DNA from: Pyrobaculum sp. WP30
Lineage (GTDB): Archaea; Thermoproteota; Thermoprotei; Thermoproteales; Thermoproteaceae
NCBI GenBank assembly: GCA_001189275.1
Contig: CP012158.1
Coordinates: forward strand, 806,001 to 870,000
Reading direction: 5' to 3'
DNA length: 64,000 nucleotides
The notes under the pieces were generated by a model, which was not told the DNA's origin, made no database searches, and worked only from the letters and a program-made list of their open reading frames with translations. Both the position numbers and the translations under genes were made by a program. Each line of letters starts with the position of its first letter. Position 1 is the first letter of the stretch. Shown here in pieces: positions 55,601 through 63,338 of this stretch.

Positions 55601-56263
55601 GAGGATTAAGTCCACCGCCTCTCTAAACCCCACCCCGCTCGGCCCCTCCACCACCACGCGGGCCGCCTTCTTAGCCGCCCCAGTGGCGTTCCCCACCGCA
55701 ATCCCCCAGGCGGTTTTCAACATGCCCACATCCACGTCGCTGTCTCCCACCGCGGCCACCTGGAAGCAGGAAACGCCGAGCCTCTCGCAGAACCACCTGA
55801 CGGCCGTCCCCTTGTCCACCCCCGCCGGCCTCACATGTATCGCGTAGCCGCTTGACTCCACCACGTAGTTGCCGCCGACAGCCGCCGCAATTCTCTCCAC
55901 GGCGTCCTCTGCCAGGGGGATATAGGCCAGGTCGTACTTCCGGCATTTATTCTGGGGGCTCGGCGCCGCGGCGCCCGTGGCCAGCACCGCCTTGTCCACA
56001 GCCGCCATATCGCCGCTACACAGCTCGTGGGTCTCGCCGTCGAGGTATATAAGGCAGCCGTTTTCAGCAACCACGTCCCTTATGCCCAAGTACCTGGCTA
56101 TGGTCAGGGCGAAGTCCAGCCCGTTCGCCGTGGCGAGGACAACGCGCAGACCCGCGTCGCGCGCCCTCCTAAGCGCCAGAAGCGCCTCCGCAGACAGCTC
56201 ATACGTATTGCGGCTCAGAGTCAAAGTCCCGTCTAGATCCACCACCAAAACCCTACAGTTCAC
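55577..56263 (-). CDS. HAD phosphatase, phosphoglycolate phosphatase type
   Basis: 228 residues. HAD motif I VVDLDGTLT, motif II ATANGLDF, motif III Lys (GVDKGTAV), and motif IV AVGDSDVDVGML; the cap resembles archaeal (Thermoplasma-type) phosphoglycolate phosphatases and sucrose-phosphatase-like cofs. GTG or ATG-like start at 56263 lies 24 bp after a GTTTAAATC box. Confidence 0.85.
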   Translation of the reverse strand: MNCRVLVVDLDGTLTLSRNTYELSAEALLALRRARDAGLRVVLATANGLDFALTIARYLGIRDVVAENGCLIYLDGETHELCSGDMAAVDKAVLATGAAAPSPQNKCRKYDLAYIPLAEDAVERIAAAVGGNYVVESSGYAIHVRPAGVDKGTAVRWFCERLGVSCFQVAAVGDSDVDVGMLKTAWGIAVGNATGAAKKAARVVVEGPSGVGFREAVDLILSGGACSP

Positions 56264-56284
56264 AAACAGCCAGAAAAACCACGT

Positions 56285-56842
56285 TTAAATCCTAACAGGC
56301 AGGAAATGCTCCACCAGCGGCAAGGCATCCTCCACAGACTCGCCACACCTCACCGGAGCATACCTGCTCCGCACAAGGCATCTGGCCAGCCCGGGGTCGC
56401 CCAGCACCCTCAAGGCCTCGGGGCCCGCCGCGCGGTCCGCCGGCCTCCACCTCCCCTCCTCCCTCTGCACCTCCACAAAGCCGTAGGCCACCTCGGCGAC
56501 GCCCGCGGGATACGCCACGACATACAGCGGAGACAAGTCGCACCTCTCAGCCCAGCAGTTTAGCATCGCCAGATGCGGCTCACCATTGAAAACACCGTAG
56601 ACTTCAGAAAGCGGGACGAGCTGTACTTCATACGTCGAGTCCCTGGCCTTAATTATGAGCTTCGGAGGCATCAAGGTATCCCGGGCCAAAGTCACGTGGG
56701 TCACCACCGCCCTCCCGCCGCGCCGCCCAACGAGCACCGGCATCTTAGCCCTAGGCACAGGAACAGGAGGCCACAACGTAGCCACATACCCAGGGCCGAG
56801 CACAGCCCACCCATCCCTAGTAACAATCCGGCTCCAAACCAC
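56285..56842 (-). CDS. Conserved hypothetical protein
   Basis: About 185 residues with a Pro-rich, beta-strand-rich start (WPPVPVPRAKMPVLVGRRGGRAVVTHV) and Arg-rich C-terminal part. The frame is open to an ATG at 56878, but GTG 56842 is favoured since an ATTTTTATAT box (56862-56870) then lies 24 bp upstream. It starts just downstream of the tRNA 3' half. No family recognised. Confidence 0.5.
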   Translation of the reverse strand: MVWSRIVTRDGWAVLGPGYVATLWPPVPVPRAKMPVLVGRRGGRAVVTHVTLARDTLMPPKLIIKARDSTYEVQLVPLSEVYGVFNGEPHLAMLNCWAERCDLSPLYVVAYPAGVAEVAYGFVEVQREEGRWRPADRAAGPEALRVLGDPGLARCLVRSRYAPVRCGESVEDALPLVEHFLPVRI

Positions 56843-56897
56843 AGCCCACCCATACAGACAATATAAAAATACTGCCATAACAAGAAGAAGGCATGGA

Positions 56898-56981
56898 CGC
56901 CGCCGCCGGGATTTTTAGGCGGCTTCTAGCCTGAACCCGGGACCTACGGGTTAACAGCATCGGCGCAGCGATCTGCGGGGG
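56898..56981 (-). tRNA. Split tRNA-Asn(GUU), 3' half with T-loop intron
   Basis: On the minus strand: 56981-56959 is the 5' flank (CCCCCGCAGATC at 56981-56970, then GCTGCGCCGAT). The exon begins at G56958 (position 31), followed by anticodon loop CTGTTAA (56957-56951, anticodon GTT), stem CCCGT (56950-56946), variable AGGTC, T stem CCGGG/CCCGG, acceptor CGGCGGC (56905-56899) and G73 at 56898. CCA is not encoded. Within the T loop, 18 extra bases (56932-56915) interrupt TTC/AAAT; they form a GGCT/AGCC hairpin and a bulge-helix-bulge at 56/57. G31 pairs with C39, and GCGGG/CCCGT completes the anticodon stem with the 5' half at 60744-60713. Confidence 0.85.
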
Positions 56982-59900
56982 TGTGTCTTTGTTTTTGTGT
57001 GTTTTTAAGTTTTTCGTTGAGTGTTTTGGGGGTGTTGGGGTCTTGCGCGAGTCTTTCGAGCAGGTGATGTGTTATTATAAGGCGTCTTCCTCCCTCCCTT
57101 ACTTTTATGTGGTCTTTCCACCGCTCAAATTCGTAGCTCAGGATTTCTCTTAGCCTCTTTTCCAACGCCGTCTTGATCTCTGCAATCAGTTGTGGGTCGC
57201 CGTATTTCTCGGCTTTGATCTTGCCGCTATCGTATGCAAGCTTGAGTCTGATCCCGCCTATGTTGATTGCCTTGGCGCCGAAGTCGAAGCGGCGCAACAT
57301 CTCCTCTGCCGTTTTTCTCTTCTCTTCATCTCCGGTCTGCGCCACGTGTTCTAGGTACTGCTTTATGGCTTCTTTCTCCTCTGGCGTAAGCTTCTCCAGC
57401 TCGTCTTTCGGCACCACCACCTCGAAGCCGTCTTTGCCTCTGCTTACCACAGAGGCGTTTACGCCGGATAGCCTAAGCCGACGCCTCAACTCCTCAGCAT
57501 CCCCCAACGCAGAAAACCGCGCCACGGCATTTACGGTGGACATCCTCTTTCCCTCTTTCATCACATACGTCAGCCTCAGCTTCATCGACGCAAACCCATC
57601 TACGAGCTGAAACACAACCCTATCCACAGCCTTCGATGCCATGGTTTTCGGCCTAGTTAGCTCTTCGCGCTTCGCCGCGGCTTTCGGCTTGACCAGCTTC
57701 TCGGGTTTTGCATCTAACCTCGCCGCATCTATGGGCTGGGCGGCTATGCGCGGCGCGGAGAGAACTTCTAGCCTCTCGATGGCCAGCCTTACGGCTTCGT
57801 CTACCTCAGCCAGTCTTCTCAACGTTTTTTCGTCGAATACCACGTCGTAGCTTGGGCCGCGGCGGACGACCTTAGGCGCGGCGTATATGCCTAGTTTCTC
57901 CAGCTCTCTCCGCACCGCCTCTGCGTATCTCTCCGCCTCCTCCCTGGTCCTAAACGAGACCCGGCCCTGCAGGCCCCTGGCCGAGGACAGCTTTACGTAT
58001 TGACCGGCCAGCTGGAACCTGGCTAGGCTCTGCGCCGCCAGTCTCTTAAACGCAAGCCACTTATGAGAATGCAAAACGTCAAGCAACACCCCGACGCCGG
58101 AGAGATACAGCTCCGCGATGGCCTTGGCGTACAGCTCGGGGGCAAGCCTAAAGACAACCATTTGCCGCTTTACATCAACGCTATTCCCCCTTCTCTCAAA
58201 GAGATGCATCCGCTTACTAGACACAGATATAATCAACCTATCACTCCTCACGACGCCGTCGCCGAGGTAATACGCCACCAGCGGCAAAGGATCCCCGGCG
58301 TCGAGATGCTCAAGGACAAGCCTAATCACAGAGGTCTTAATATCCCGGCCCTCCAGCGGCATCTGGTAAATCACCCGTCCACTCTCAGCTACGAACAGCG
58401 TCGAACCCCTAGCGATTAGCCGTAAATCTCTTGAGAATGCAAACGGCCTTGTCGACATCCCTTCCTTCCTTAATACCAAATTCTGTGTGTGTATTCTTAT
58501 TCTTCCTGGCTTCGTGATGAGCCATGCGTAAAGTTGCCATAGCTGTGTTGTGCCCATTATTGCGAAGCCCCGTGGATTACGTGATTCGTCTGATGCCAGC
58601 CAGCCGATGTGGAGGCGTTTGACGTATTCCTCCGTCAGGAGGCGCGGAATCTGCACCTCCGCCGAAAGTCCTTCAAGAGCTATCGCATACACGCCGCGTT
58701 GGTCAACGGAGACGCACCTCTCTCCGCAGATCTTTATCGCCTTGCCCGTGGGCGTCGTCTCTAGCCAGAGCTCTCCGCCCTCCAGCGTCTTCAGCATCTT
58801 CTCCACAGTCTCCACGCCGGCTTCCCCAAGCCGCTGGGCCATGGACCTTAACACGTCAAACAGTCCAGTGTCTCGCAACGTCTTCAGCATTTCCAAGCCT
58901 CTCGCCACCACCTCCTCCGCCGTCGTGTCCAGCCTCAACGCCTTTATCCACCTCTCCGCCTCACGCCGAAGCTCCTCCCGCTTGGCTGAGTCGGTCAAGT
59001 AAGACTCCACCCCGTCTACATACGCCTTCCAGAGCCTCGCCACGTCGCCTACCTTAGCCGCCGCCAAGACTCCGCGTCTGGCGGAGGCGGCCAGGGCATC
59101 GTACTGGACCCCACTGGCGCCTCTAACCGCCGCCAGCCGCCTCCCAACCTCGTCGACCACGGTCTCAGAAACAGCAACAACGCGGAGCTCCGGCTTGCCG
59201 CCGGTGAAGAACAACGCCGGCGCCACGTAGGCAGAGCCGGCCCTAGAGAGCCAAGTCTCAAGCTCCTCCGGTGTCCTGGCCACTATCCACCTTTCTTTGG
59301 CTTCGCCGGCTTTCCCCGCCTCAACCCTCACCGGCTTGAAGTAGAAGGCCCACCTCCGCGTCTTCGCGGCGCAGACCCCCTCGGCGCATATCCTCGCGGC
59401 GCGGCCGGAGGAGTAGTCGGCATATCTCCCGCCTTTCACAGCCCCGAGCCACTTCTCAAGCTCCCCGGCGGCTCTAGCCACCACCGCTTTAACCTCCCCA
59501 CTCCTCAGCCCCGCCAGCCACCTCTCCACCTCAGCCAACACGCCGCCCGGCACAAGCGTCCCGCCCAAGGCGCCTTCAACCAGCCGAACCACCTCGGCAA
59601 CCTTTCTCTCATCCGCCTCGACGCCAGCCGCCACAAACGACACGCCCACGGCGGCGTAGGCCAGCTTCTCCAGCTCAATCAAGCCCCACATGTTCAACGC
59701 AACGCTTAGCGCAATTACCCCAGCCGCGACGGCGGACCTGAGGAAGAGGTATGCCCTGTGCTTATCCACCCAAGCCAGCACCCGCGTGACGACTTCGACG
59801 AAGAGCTCCACGAGGCGGTGAACCGTCACCTTAACCCGCTCAAACACCTCCCTCGCCCCCTCATGTAGCGCCTTCGCCGCCTTCTGCAGGTACTGGACAG

Positions 59901-60048
59901 CCTTCTTGAACTGCCCCACCTCGGCGAGGGTAACAGCCGAGGCCACCGACGAAACAACGGCCTCTGAATACAGCCAGTGATACACGGAGTGCGGCGCCGC
60001 CGAGGGCCGGGCTGAGGCGGCTTCTCCGCGTCTACGCCACACCTCCAT
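56944..60048 (-). CDS. PaREP2b-family chimeric protein whose end reads into a tRNA half
   Basis: About 1034 residues from ATG 60048 (MEVWRRRGEAASARPSAA). The first 140 residues, including the membrane helix (about 100-125), match the protein at 343-4236; the middle and end are different. Around 590-598 LVAYYLGDGVV looks like a LAGLIDADG-type helix ending in GDG. The final 15 codons (ending VNP and TAG at 56946-56944) lie in the tRNA 3' half and its flank, so the original C-terminus was probably lost. The gene has the same strand as both tRNA halves and lies between them. Confidence 0.75.
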   Translation of the reverse strand: MEVWRRRGEAASARPSAAPHSVYHWLYSEAVVSSVASAVTLAEVGQFKKAVQYLQKAAKALHEGAREVFERVKVTVHRLVELFVEVVTRVLAWVDKHRAYLFLRSAVAAGVIALSVALNMWGLIELEKLAYAAVGVSFVAAGVEADERKVAEVVRLVEGALGGTLVPGGVLAEVERWLAGLRSGEVKAVVARAAGELEKWLGAVKGGRYADYSSGRAARICAEGVCAAKTRRWAFYFKPVRVEAGKAGEAKERWIVARTPEELETWLSRAGSAYVAPALFFTGGKPELRVVAVSETVVDEVGRRLAAVRGASGVQYDALAASARRGVLAAAKVGDVARLWKAYVDGVESYLTDSAKREELRREAERWIKALRLDTTAEEVVARGLEMLKTLRDTGLFDVLRSMAQRLGEAGVETVEKMLKTLEGGELWLETTPTGKAIKICGERCVSVDQRGVYAIALEGLSAEVQIPRLLTEEYVKRLHIGWLASDESRNPRGFAIMGTTQLWQLYAWLITKPGRIRIHTQNLVLRKEGMSTRPFAFSRDLRLIARGSTLFVAESGRVIYQMPLEGRDIKTSVIRLVLEHLDAGDPLPLVAYYLGDGVVRSDRLIISVSSKRMHLFERRGNSVDVKRQMVVFRLAPELYAKAIAELYLSGVGVLLDVLHSHKWLAFKRLAAQSLARFQLAGQYVKLSSARGLQGRVSFRTREEAERYAEAVRRELEKLGIYAAPKVVRRGPSYDVVFDEKTLRRLAEVDEAVRLAIERLEVLSAPRIAAQPIDAARLDAKPEKLVKPKAAAKREELTRPKTMASKAVDRVVFQLVDGFASMKLRLTYVMKEGKRMSTVNAVARFSALGDAEELRRRLRLSGVNASVVSRGKDGFEVVVPKDELEKLTPEEKEAIKQYLEHVAQTGDEEKRKTAEEMLRRFDFGAKAINIGGIRLKLAYDSGKIKAEKYGDPQLIAEIKTALEKRLREILSYEFERWKDHIKVREGGRRLIITHHLLERLAQDPNTPKTLNEKLKNTQKQRHTPADRCADAVNP
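57001..57010 (-). promoter_or_regulatory. TATA-like box for the tRNA 3' half
   Basis: Minus-strand ACTTAAAAAC, centred about 25 bp before 56981, where the CCCCC pairing arm begins. It lies inside the C-terminal coding part of the PaREP2 gene. Confidence 0.5.
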
Positions 60049-60102
60049 GCGCCGGTTTAAAAACAACTGCGCCAAAGAAAAAAGCTGAGGAAATCCTTAC
60101 TG

Positions 60103-60446
60103 TAGACATTCGGCGTGGAGTGAGTTAGGAAGTGGCTGGATCTTAGGGAGAGGCTGATTGAGATCGCCAAGGTTATGCGCAGGTACCCGTGTATCGTGGA
60201 GGTGGCGAGACAGAGGCCTGTGGGCATCCTCCACCCGTAAACAGTGAGGTTTACGTAGCGGTGGAAGGCTCTGAGTCGTGTCTCTCCCTAAACCCGCCGA
60301 ATGCATTCTGCGCACGGGACGGCGTAGCGAGAGAGACCAGGCTGGAGCTGGCGTTCAGCCAGTACAAGACAAAGATAAGAGAGGTATTCAGCCGTAGGGA
60401 CTACTGGCATTTGCCGCGGCGGCGAGAGAATACGTGAAGATGCTCT
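60103..60446 (+). pseudogene. Decayed PaREP2a copy
   Basis: The plus-strand translation from 60103 carries VRKWLDLRERLIEIAKVMRRYP and later CLSLNPPNAFCARDGVA-like sequence homologous to the 43183-43809 protein, but with in-frame stops (TGA at the GVEW site, TAA after ILHP) and frameshifts. It faces away from the PaREP2 gene at 60048, as in the other two loci. Not functional. Confidence 0.75.
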
Positions 60447-60682
60447 AGCTCCTCTGAGGCCGCCGGCGCTGTTTTCGCGTCTCGTGCGGAGCCCAACTCT
60501 AGTGTAAAATTCTTTCTCTGTCGGCGTAAACTGTTTTTCCTTTCAGCGTGTTACATATTTCGTGTTTTTGCCAAAGCTGGATGACCGGCGCGAGTGCAGA
60601 GGAAGGATAGACAGATTGGCTAAATTGACTATGAACGCCGTGGACTATGTAAGAATATAGAGAAGATGACACGCATGATGAT

Positions 60683-60744
60683 AAAAAAGCGGCCCCCCGC
60701 AGATCCGCTCCTCCGCCGCTCTAACCGGGCTGAGCTACGGCGGC
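60683..60744 (-). tRNA. Split tRNA-Asn(GUU), 5' half with T6 terminator
   Basis: Minus strand from 60744: acceptor GCCGCCG (60744-60738), TA, D stem GCTC/GAGC (60735-60732 and 60721-60718) around AGCCCGGTTA, G26, then GCGG (positions 27-30, to 60713). After this the 3' flank reads AGGAGCG, then GATCTGCGGGGG (60705-60694), which is complementary to 56970-56981, and ends GGCCGC and TTTTTT (60688-60683). There is no T arm on this side. The acceptor GCCGCCG pairs with CGGCGGC of the half at 56898. Central helix of the bulge-helix-bulge: 60718-60715 (CGGC) with 56964-56961 (GCCG). Confidence 0.87.
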
Positions 60745-60764
60745 CGCTCTCCACATTGGGTAGA

Positions 60765-60774
60765 CTTTATAAAG
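60765..60774 (-). promoter_or_regulatory. TATA box for the tRNA 5' half
   Basis: CTTTATAAAG, centred about 25 bp upstream of tRNA nucleotide 1 at 60744, the ideal archaeal spacing. Confidence 0.75.
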
Positions 60775-60793
60775 TTTTTGCGTATTGTGTTTT

Positions 60794-60868
60794 CTACTTG
60801 GCTTTCTTTAGGATTTCACGGGCTATTTCTGCGTTTTGGAAGTAGTACCCGGCGAAAGCCTGTGTGCA
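60794..60868 (-). pseudogene. C-terminal gene fragment
   Basis: The minus-strand frame TQAFAGYYFQNAEIAREILK then KAK and stop reads like the end of a helical protein (PaREP1/HEPN-type proteins end similarly). A TAA immediately upstream and no start codon show that it is only a remnant. Confidence 0.4.
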
Positions 60869-60909
60869 TTATATACCTGTGTTTTTGCTCAGATGAACCG
60901 GCCGTGGAC

Positions 60910-61326
60910 CTAGTTTTCATCTTCCGGGGCTAGTATTATCTTTGCGTATTCTGCGAGGGAGTTTCGTAGGTTTGTGTCTTCGGTTTGGAGGGCTGTGGCG
61001 AGTAGCACCTGTGCTAGCACTATTTTGCGGTCTTCTTGTGGTAGCGCGTTTAGGAGGTTGGCTGTGGCGGTGGATATGAGACCTACGGCTTCGTCTACTT
61101 TCAGCTCCATGTCGGAAAGTATGTCGATGACCTTCTCCTCGGTTTTATACAGCGTATATATGGTGGTCAGCATCAGGAAGTCTGTGTCTGAAATCTGCAG
61201 CCGCTCGGCCCACTCCTGTATTTTTTCAGGTTTTTCCATCATGTACATGACGAATTTCTCGAGCTCGTGCCGCGGTAGTTGGAACATCTTCTCTGCGTCT
61301 GCGATGAATTTGTCGACCCAGCTCAT
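60910..61326 (-). CDS. Hypothetical all-helical protein
   Basis: 138 residues, almost entirely helical (FIADAEKMFQLPRHELEKFVMYMMEKPEKIQEWAERLQ...LRNSLAEYAKIILA). Acidic, no cysteines, no catalytic motif. Probably a lineage-specific protein. ATG 61326 lies about 20 bp from the shared ATTTAAAT box. Confidence 0.6.
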   Translation of the reverse strand: MSWVDKFIADAEKMFQLPRHELEKFVMYMMEKPEKIQEWAERLQISDTDFLMLTTIYTLYKTEEKVIDILSDMELKVDEAVGLISTATANLLNALPQEDRKIVLAQVLLATALQTEDTNLRNSLAEYAKIILAPEDEN

Positions 61327-61342
61327 GGTGTTACAGTACTGT

Positions 61343-61350
61343 ATTTAAAT
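61343..61350. promoter_or_regulatory. Shared palindromic TATA box
   Basis: Self-complementary ATTTAAAT, about 20 bp from ATG 61326 (minus) and 22 bp from GTG 61369 (plus); no alternative box in the spacer. Confidence 0.45.
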
Positions 61351-61368
61351 AAGATGTGTATTGAACTG

Positions 61369-62097
61369 GTGTTTTCTAGGGTGGGGGTTGGGTGGATATA
61401 CGAAGGTTTTTTTGGCGTCGACTTGCCGGAAGGTGTTGAGGCTGATGTGGTGCTGGTGACGCACCACCACGAGAGGCACGTGTCGGGGGCCAGGGAGGCG
61501 AGGAGGGTGGTGATAAACCCCTTGGAGTACGGCATGGCGACGGATCTAGAGAGGGCTTTGAAATATGCCGAGGTTGTACTGAGGCGCGCGGGCGCGCCGA
61601 GAGACGCGAAGCCTAGGGTGTCCGTAGGCTCCTTCAAGGGGTCCGTCTACAGGTTCACCGCCGGGTGGGTGGACCTTGGCGATTTATCCGTGCGGGTGAT
61701 ACCGTGCGGTTCCCATACTTGGGGCCACACGTGTTTCGGCGTGGAGAACGCCATATTCGTGGGGGATCTCGACAGCTGGATTGTCAGCGTTCACACCTTT
61801 ATCAACGTGGTTGCGTCGCTGAAGGGGCTGAAGGGCTACGTGGCGTATACGGGCAACGGCGAGAGGGTGCCCATGGAGGAGTACGCAGAGTCCCTCGAGT
61901 CGCGGTTTAAGAAGCTGGCGGAGAGATACATGGAGTGCGTGGGCGAGAAGACGCCGTATGGAATCGCCCTATGCGCCCGGGGGCCTGGCGATGTGCTTAG
62001 GCTGTCGGAGGAGGGCATCGCCTTCGTGAAGTACATGGCTGAGGGGGGGCACGTGAGGATAGTCAGCTCGTCGCCCTACGTGGTCAAGCCAATATAG
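61369..62097 (+). CDS. Metallo-beta-lactamase-fold hydrolase-like protein
   Basis: About 242 residues. ADVVLVTHHHERHVSGA matches the HxHxDH metal motif in altered form (HHHERH: Glu in place of Asp), followed by IPCGSHTWGHTCFGVENAIFVGDLDSW, which supplies the later His and Asp ligands. Probably a metal-dependent hydrolase of unknown substrate. The frame is open from 61279 and ATG 61354 is possible, but GTG 61369 fits the TATA box. Overlaps the convergent DUF123 gene by 22 bp. Confidence 0.75.
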   Translation: MFSRVGVGWIYEGFFGVDLPEGVEADVVLVTHHHERHVSGAREARRVVINPLEYGMATDLERALKYAEVVLRRAGAPRDAKPRVSVGSFKGSVYRFTAGWVDLGDLSVRVIPCGSHTWGHTCFGVENAIFVGDLDSWIVSVHTFINVVASLKGLKGYVAYTGNGERVPMEEYAESLESRFKKLAERYMECVGEKTPYGIALCARGPGDVLRLSEEGIAFVKYMAEGGHVRIVSSSPYVVKPI

Positions 62098-62432
62098 CTA
62101 AGGGCCTCCGCGACGCCGCACCGGAAGAGGTGGCTCGGCGCCTCCGGGTCGTCCGTGGAGCCGAACCCCGGCACGTGGCGGCACCTCCCGGCGAGGAGCT
62201 TCGCAACCTCCACCTCTTTGAGAGGTGTCACCACGGCGTACAGCCCCTCGCACCTTAAATAATCCACGTGCCACCTCCTCGCCGCGGGTCTCCTCAGATG
62301 CCTATCTACCCGCTTGAGACACGAGGCGCCGCAGGACCCCACGTAGGCGTAGATGCCCTCCCCTATCTTAAACGTCGCCGCGCCGGTGCGAACCACGTGG
62401 CTGGGGCATTGGAAGAAGACGAGGTACGCCAT
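62076..62432 (-). CDS. DUF123 (GIY-YIG-like) protein
   Basis: 118 residues. FKIGEGIYAYVGSCGASCLKRVDRHLRRPAARRWHVDYL is the DUF123 signature, a GIY-YIG-related fold sometimes fused to endonuclease III. Ends with PGFGSTDDPEAPSHLF, the conserved FGSSDC-like block. Function not established. Confidence 0.85.
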   Translation of the reverse strand: MAYLVFFQCPSHVVRTGAATFKIGEGIYAYVGSCGASCLKRVDRHLRRPAARRWHVDYLRCEGLYAVVTPLKEVEVAKLLAGRCRHVPGFGSTDDPEAPSHLFRCGVAEALSYIGLTT

Positions 62433-62481
62433 TTAAACCCCCGCGCCTGCGACGAGCCGACGGCTGGCGCGGCTCATGGCG

Positions 62482-63222
62482 TCAGCTTCGGCGGGTGCCG
62501 AGGCCCTTCTTGACCTCCTCCACGAGCCGCGGAAGCACCTCCCCCGATCTGCCCCTGAGGAAGAAATCGGCTATGGGAGTGATGGCGGACTCCTCCACGT
62601 TTACCTCCACCAAGACGGCGCCGTGGTCCTTGGCGATGCGGGGGATATACGCGGCGGGGTACACAACGCCCGATGTGCCCACCACCAACACCACGTCTGA
62701 CCTAGACGCGAGCTCCACAGCTCTTTCCCACGCGTCCCGCGGCAGAGGCTCGCCGAACCACACCACGTCGGGCCGAAGCAGTCCGCCGCACCTGGGGCAC
62801 CTGGGCGGTGCCTCCTCCACGGGCTTGTCTAGCCTATATACGGCGCCGCATTCCACGCACCTAGCCCTCCACAGGGAGCCGTGGAGCTCCACCACGTTTC
62901 TGCTACCTGCCCTCTGGTGGAGGCCGTCCACGTTTTGCGTAATGACGGCCTTGACAACGCCGATGGCCTCCAGCTCGGCGACGGCGCGGTGCCCCGGGTT
63001 CGGCCCCGCCCTGTACACCAGCTCCTGCCTCCACCGGTACCAGCGCCACACCAGCTCGGGATCCCTTGCGAAGGCCTCGGGAGTCGCCAGCTCCTCCGGC
63101 CTGTACCTCTCCCACAGCCCGCCCGCCCCCCGGAAGGTGGGGACCCCGCTCTCGGCAGATATGCCGGCGCCTGTGAAGACTATGCAGTGTCTAGCCGCCG
63201 CGACGAGGTCGGCGACATCCAT
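62482..63222 (-). CDS. cobB: Sir2-type NAD-dependent protein deacylase
   Basis: 246 residues. [42 protein letters not shown] (catalytic His), zinc module CVECG/CPRCGG, and [18 protein letters not shown] for NAD. In crenarchaea Sir2 deacetylates Alba and other proteins. Single-gene unit with a 49-bp gap to the DUF123 gene. Confidence 0.95.
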   Translation of the reverse strand: MDVADLVAAARHCIVFTGAGISAESGVPTFRGAGGLWERYRPEELATPEAFARDPELVWRWYRWRQELVYRAGPNPGHRAVAELEAIGVVKAVITQNVDGLHQRAGSRNVVELHGSLWRARCVECGAVYRLDKPVEEAPPRCPRCGGLLRPDVVWFGEPLPRDAWERAVELASRSDVVLVVGTSGVVYPAAYIPRIAKDHGAVLVEVNVEESAITPIADFFLRGRSGEVLPRLVEEVKKGLGTRRS

Positions 63223-63338
63223 ATAAACACCTACGTGGGAGGTTTTAAAGTGATGACCCAGGCGAGGCCGATCTGTGACGCGGCACGACCTCCTCTGAAG
63301 GCGAGTTACCTTTTTATAGTGAGCCCGGAGGTGGGGCC

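Larger units (their letters stand above)
60447..60909. other. Non-coding stretch holding the tRNA 5' half
   Basis: No intact protein gene. From 60447 to 60680 the sequence is A/T-rich without a coding pattern. The split tRNA 5' half and promoter are at 60683-60774 and a gene fragment at 60794-60868. Confidence 0.6.

Noticed and set aside
56573-56918. Plus-strand frames opposite the 56285-56842 gene and the tRNA half
   Set aside because: His/Arg/Pro-rich shadow translations typical of the antisense of GC-rich genes; no promoter.
60674-60733. Possible C/D box RNA (ATGATGA followed by CTGA) on the plus strand
   Set aside because: The CTGA is simply the complement of the tRNA D arm, and there is no C'/D' pair; coincidence.
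56944-60744. Simple tRNA pseudogene fragments at both ends of the third PaREP2 locus
   Set aside because: The precise bulge-helix-bulge, 12-bp complementary flanks, matching acceptor and anticodon stems, promoters and T6 run are not expected for dead fragments.
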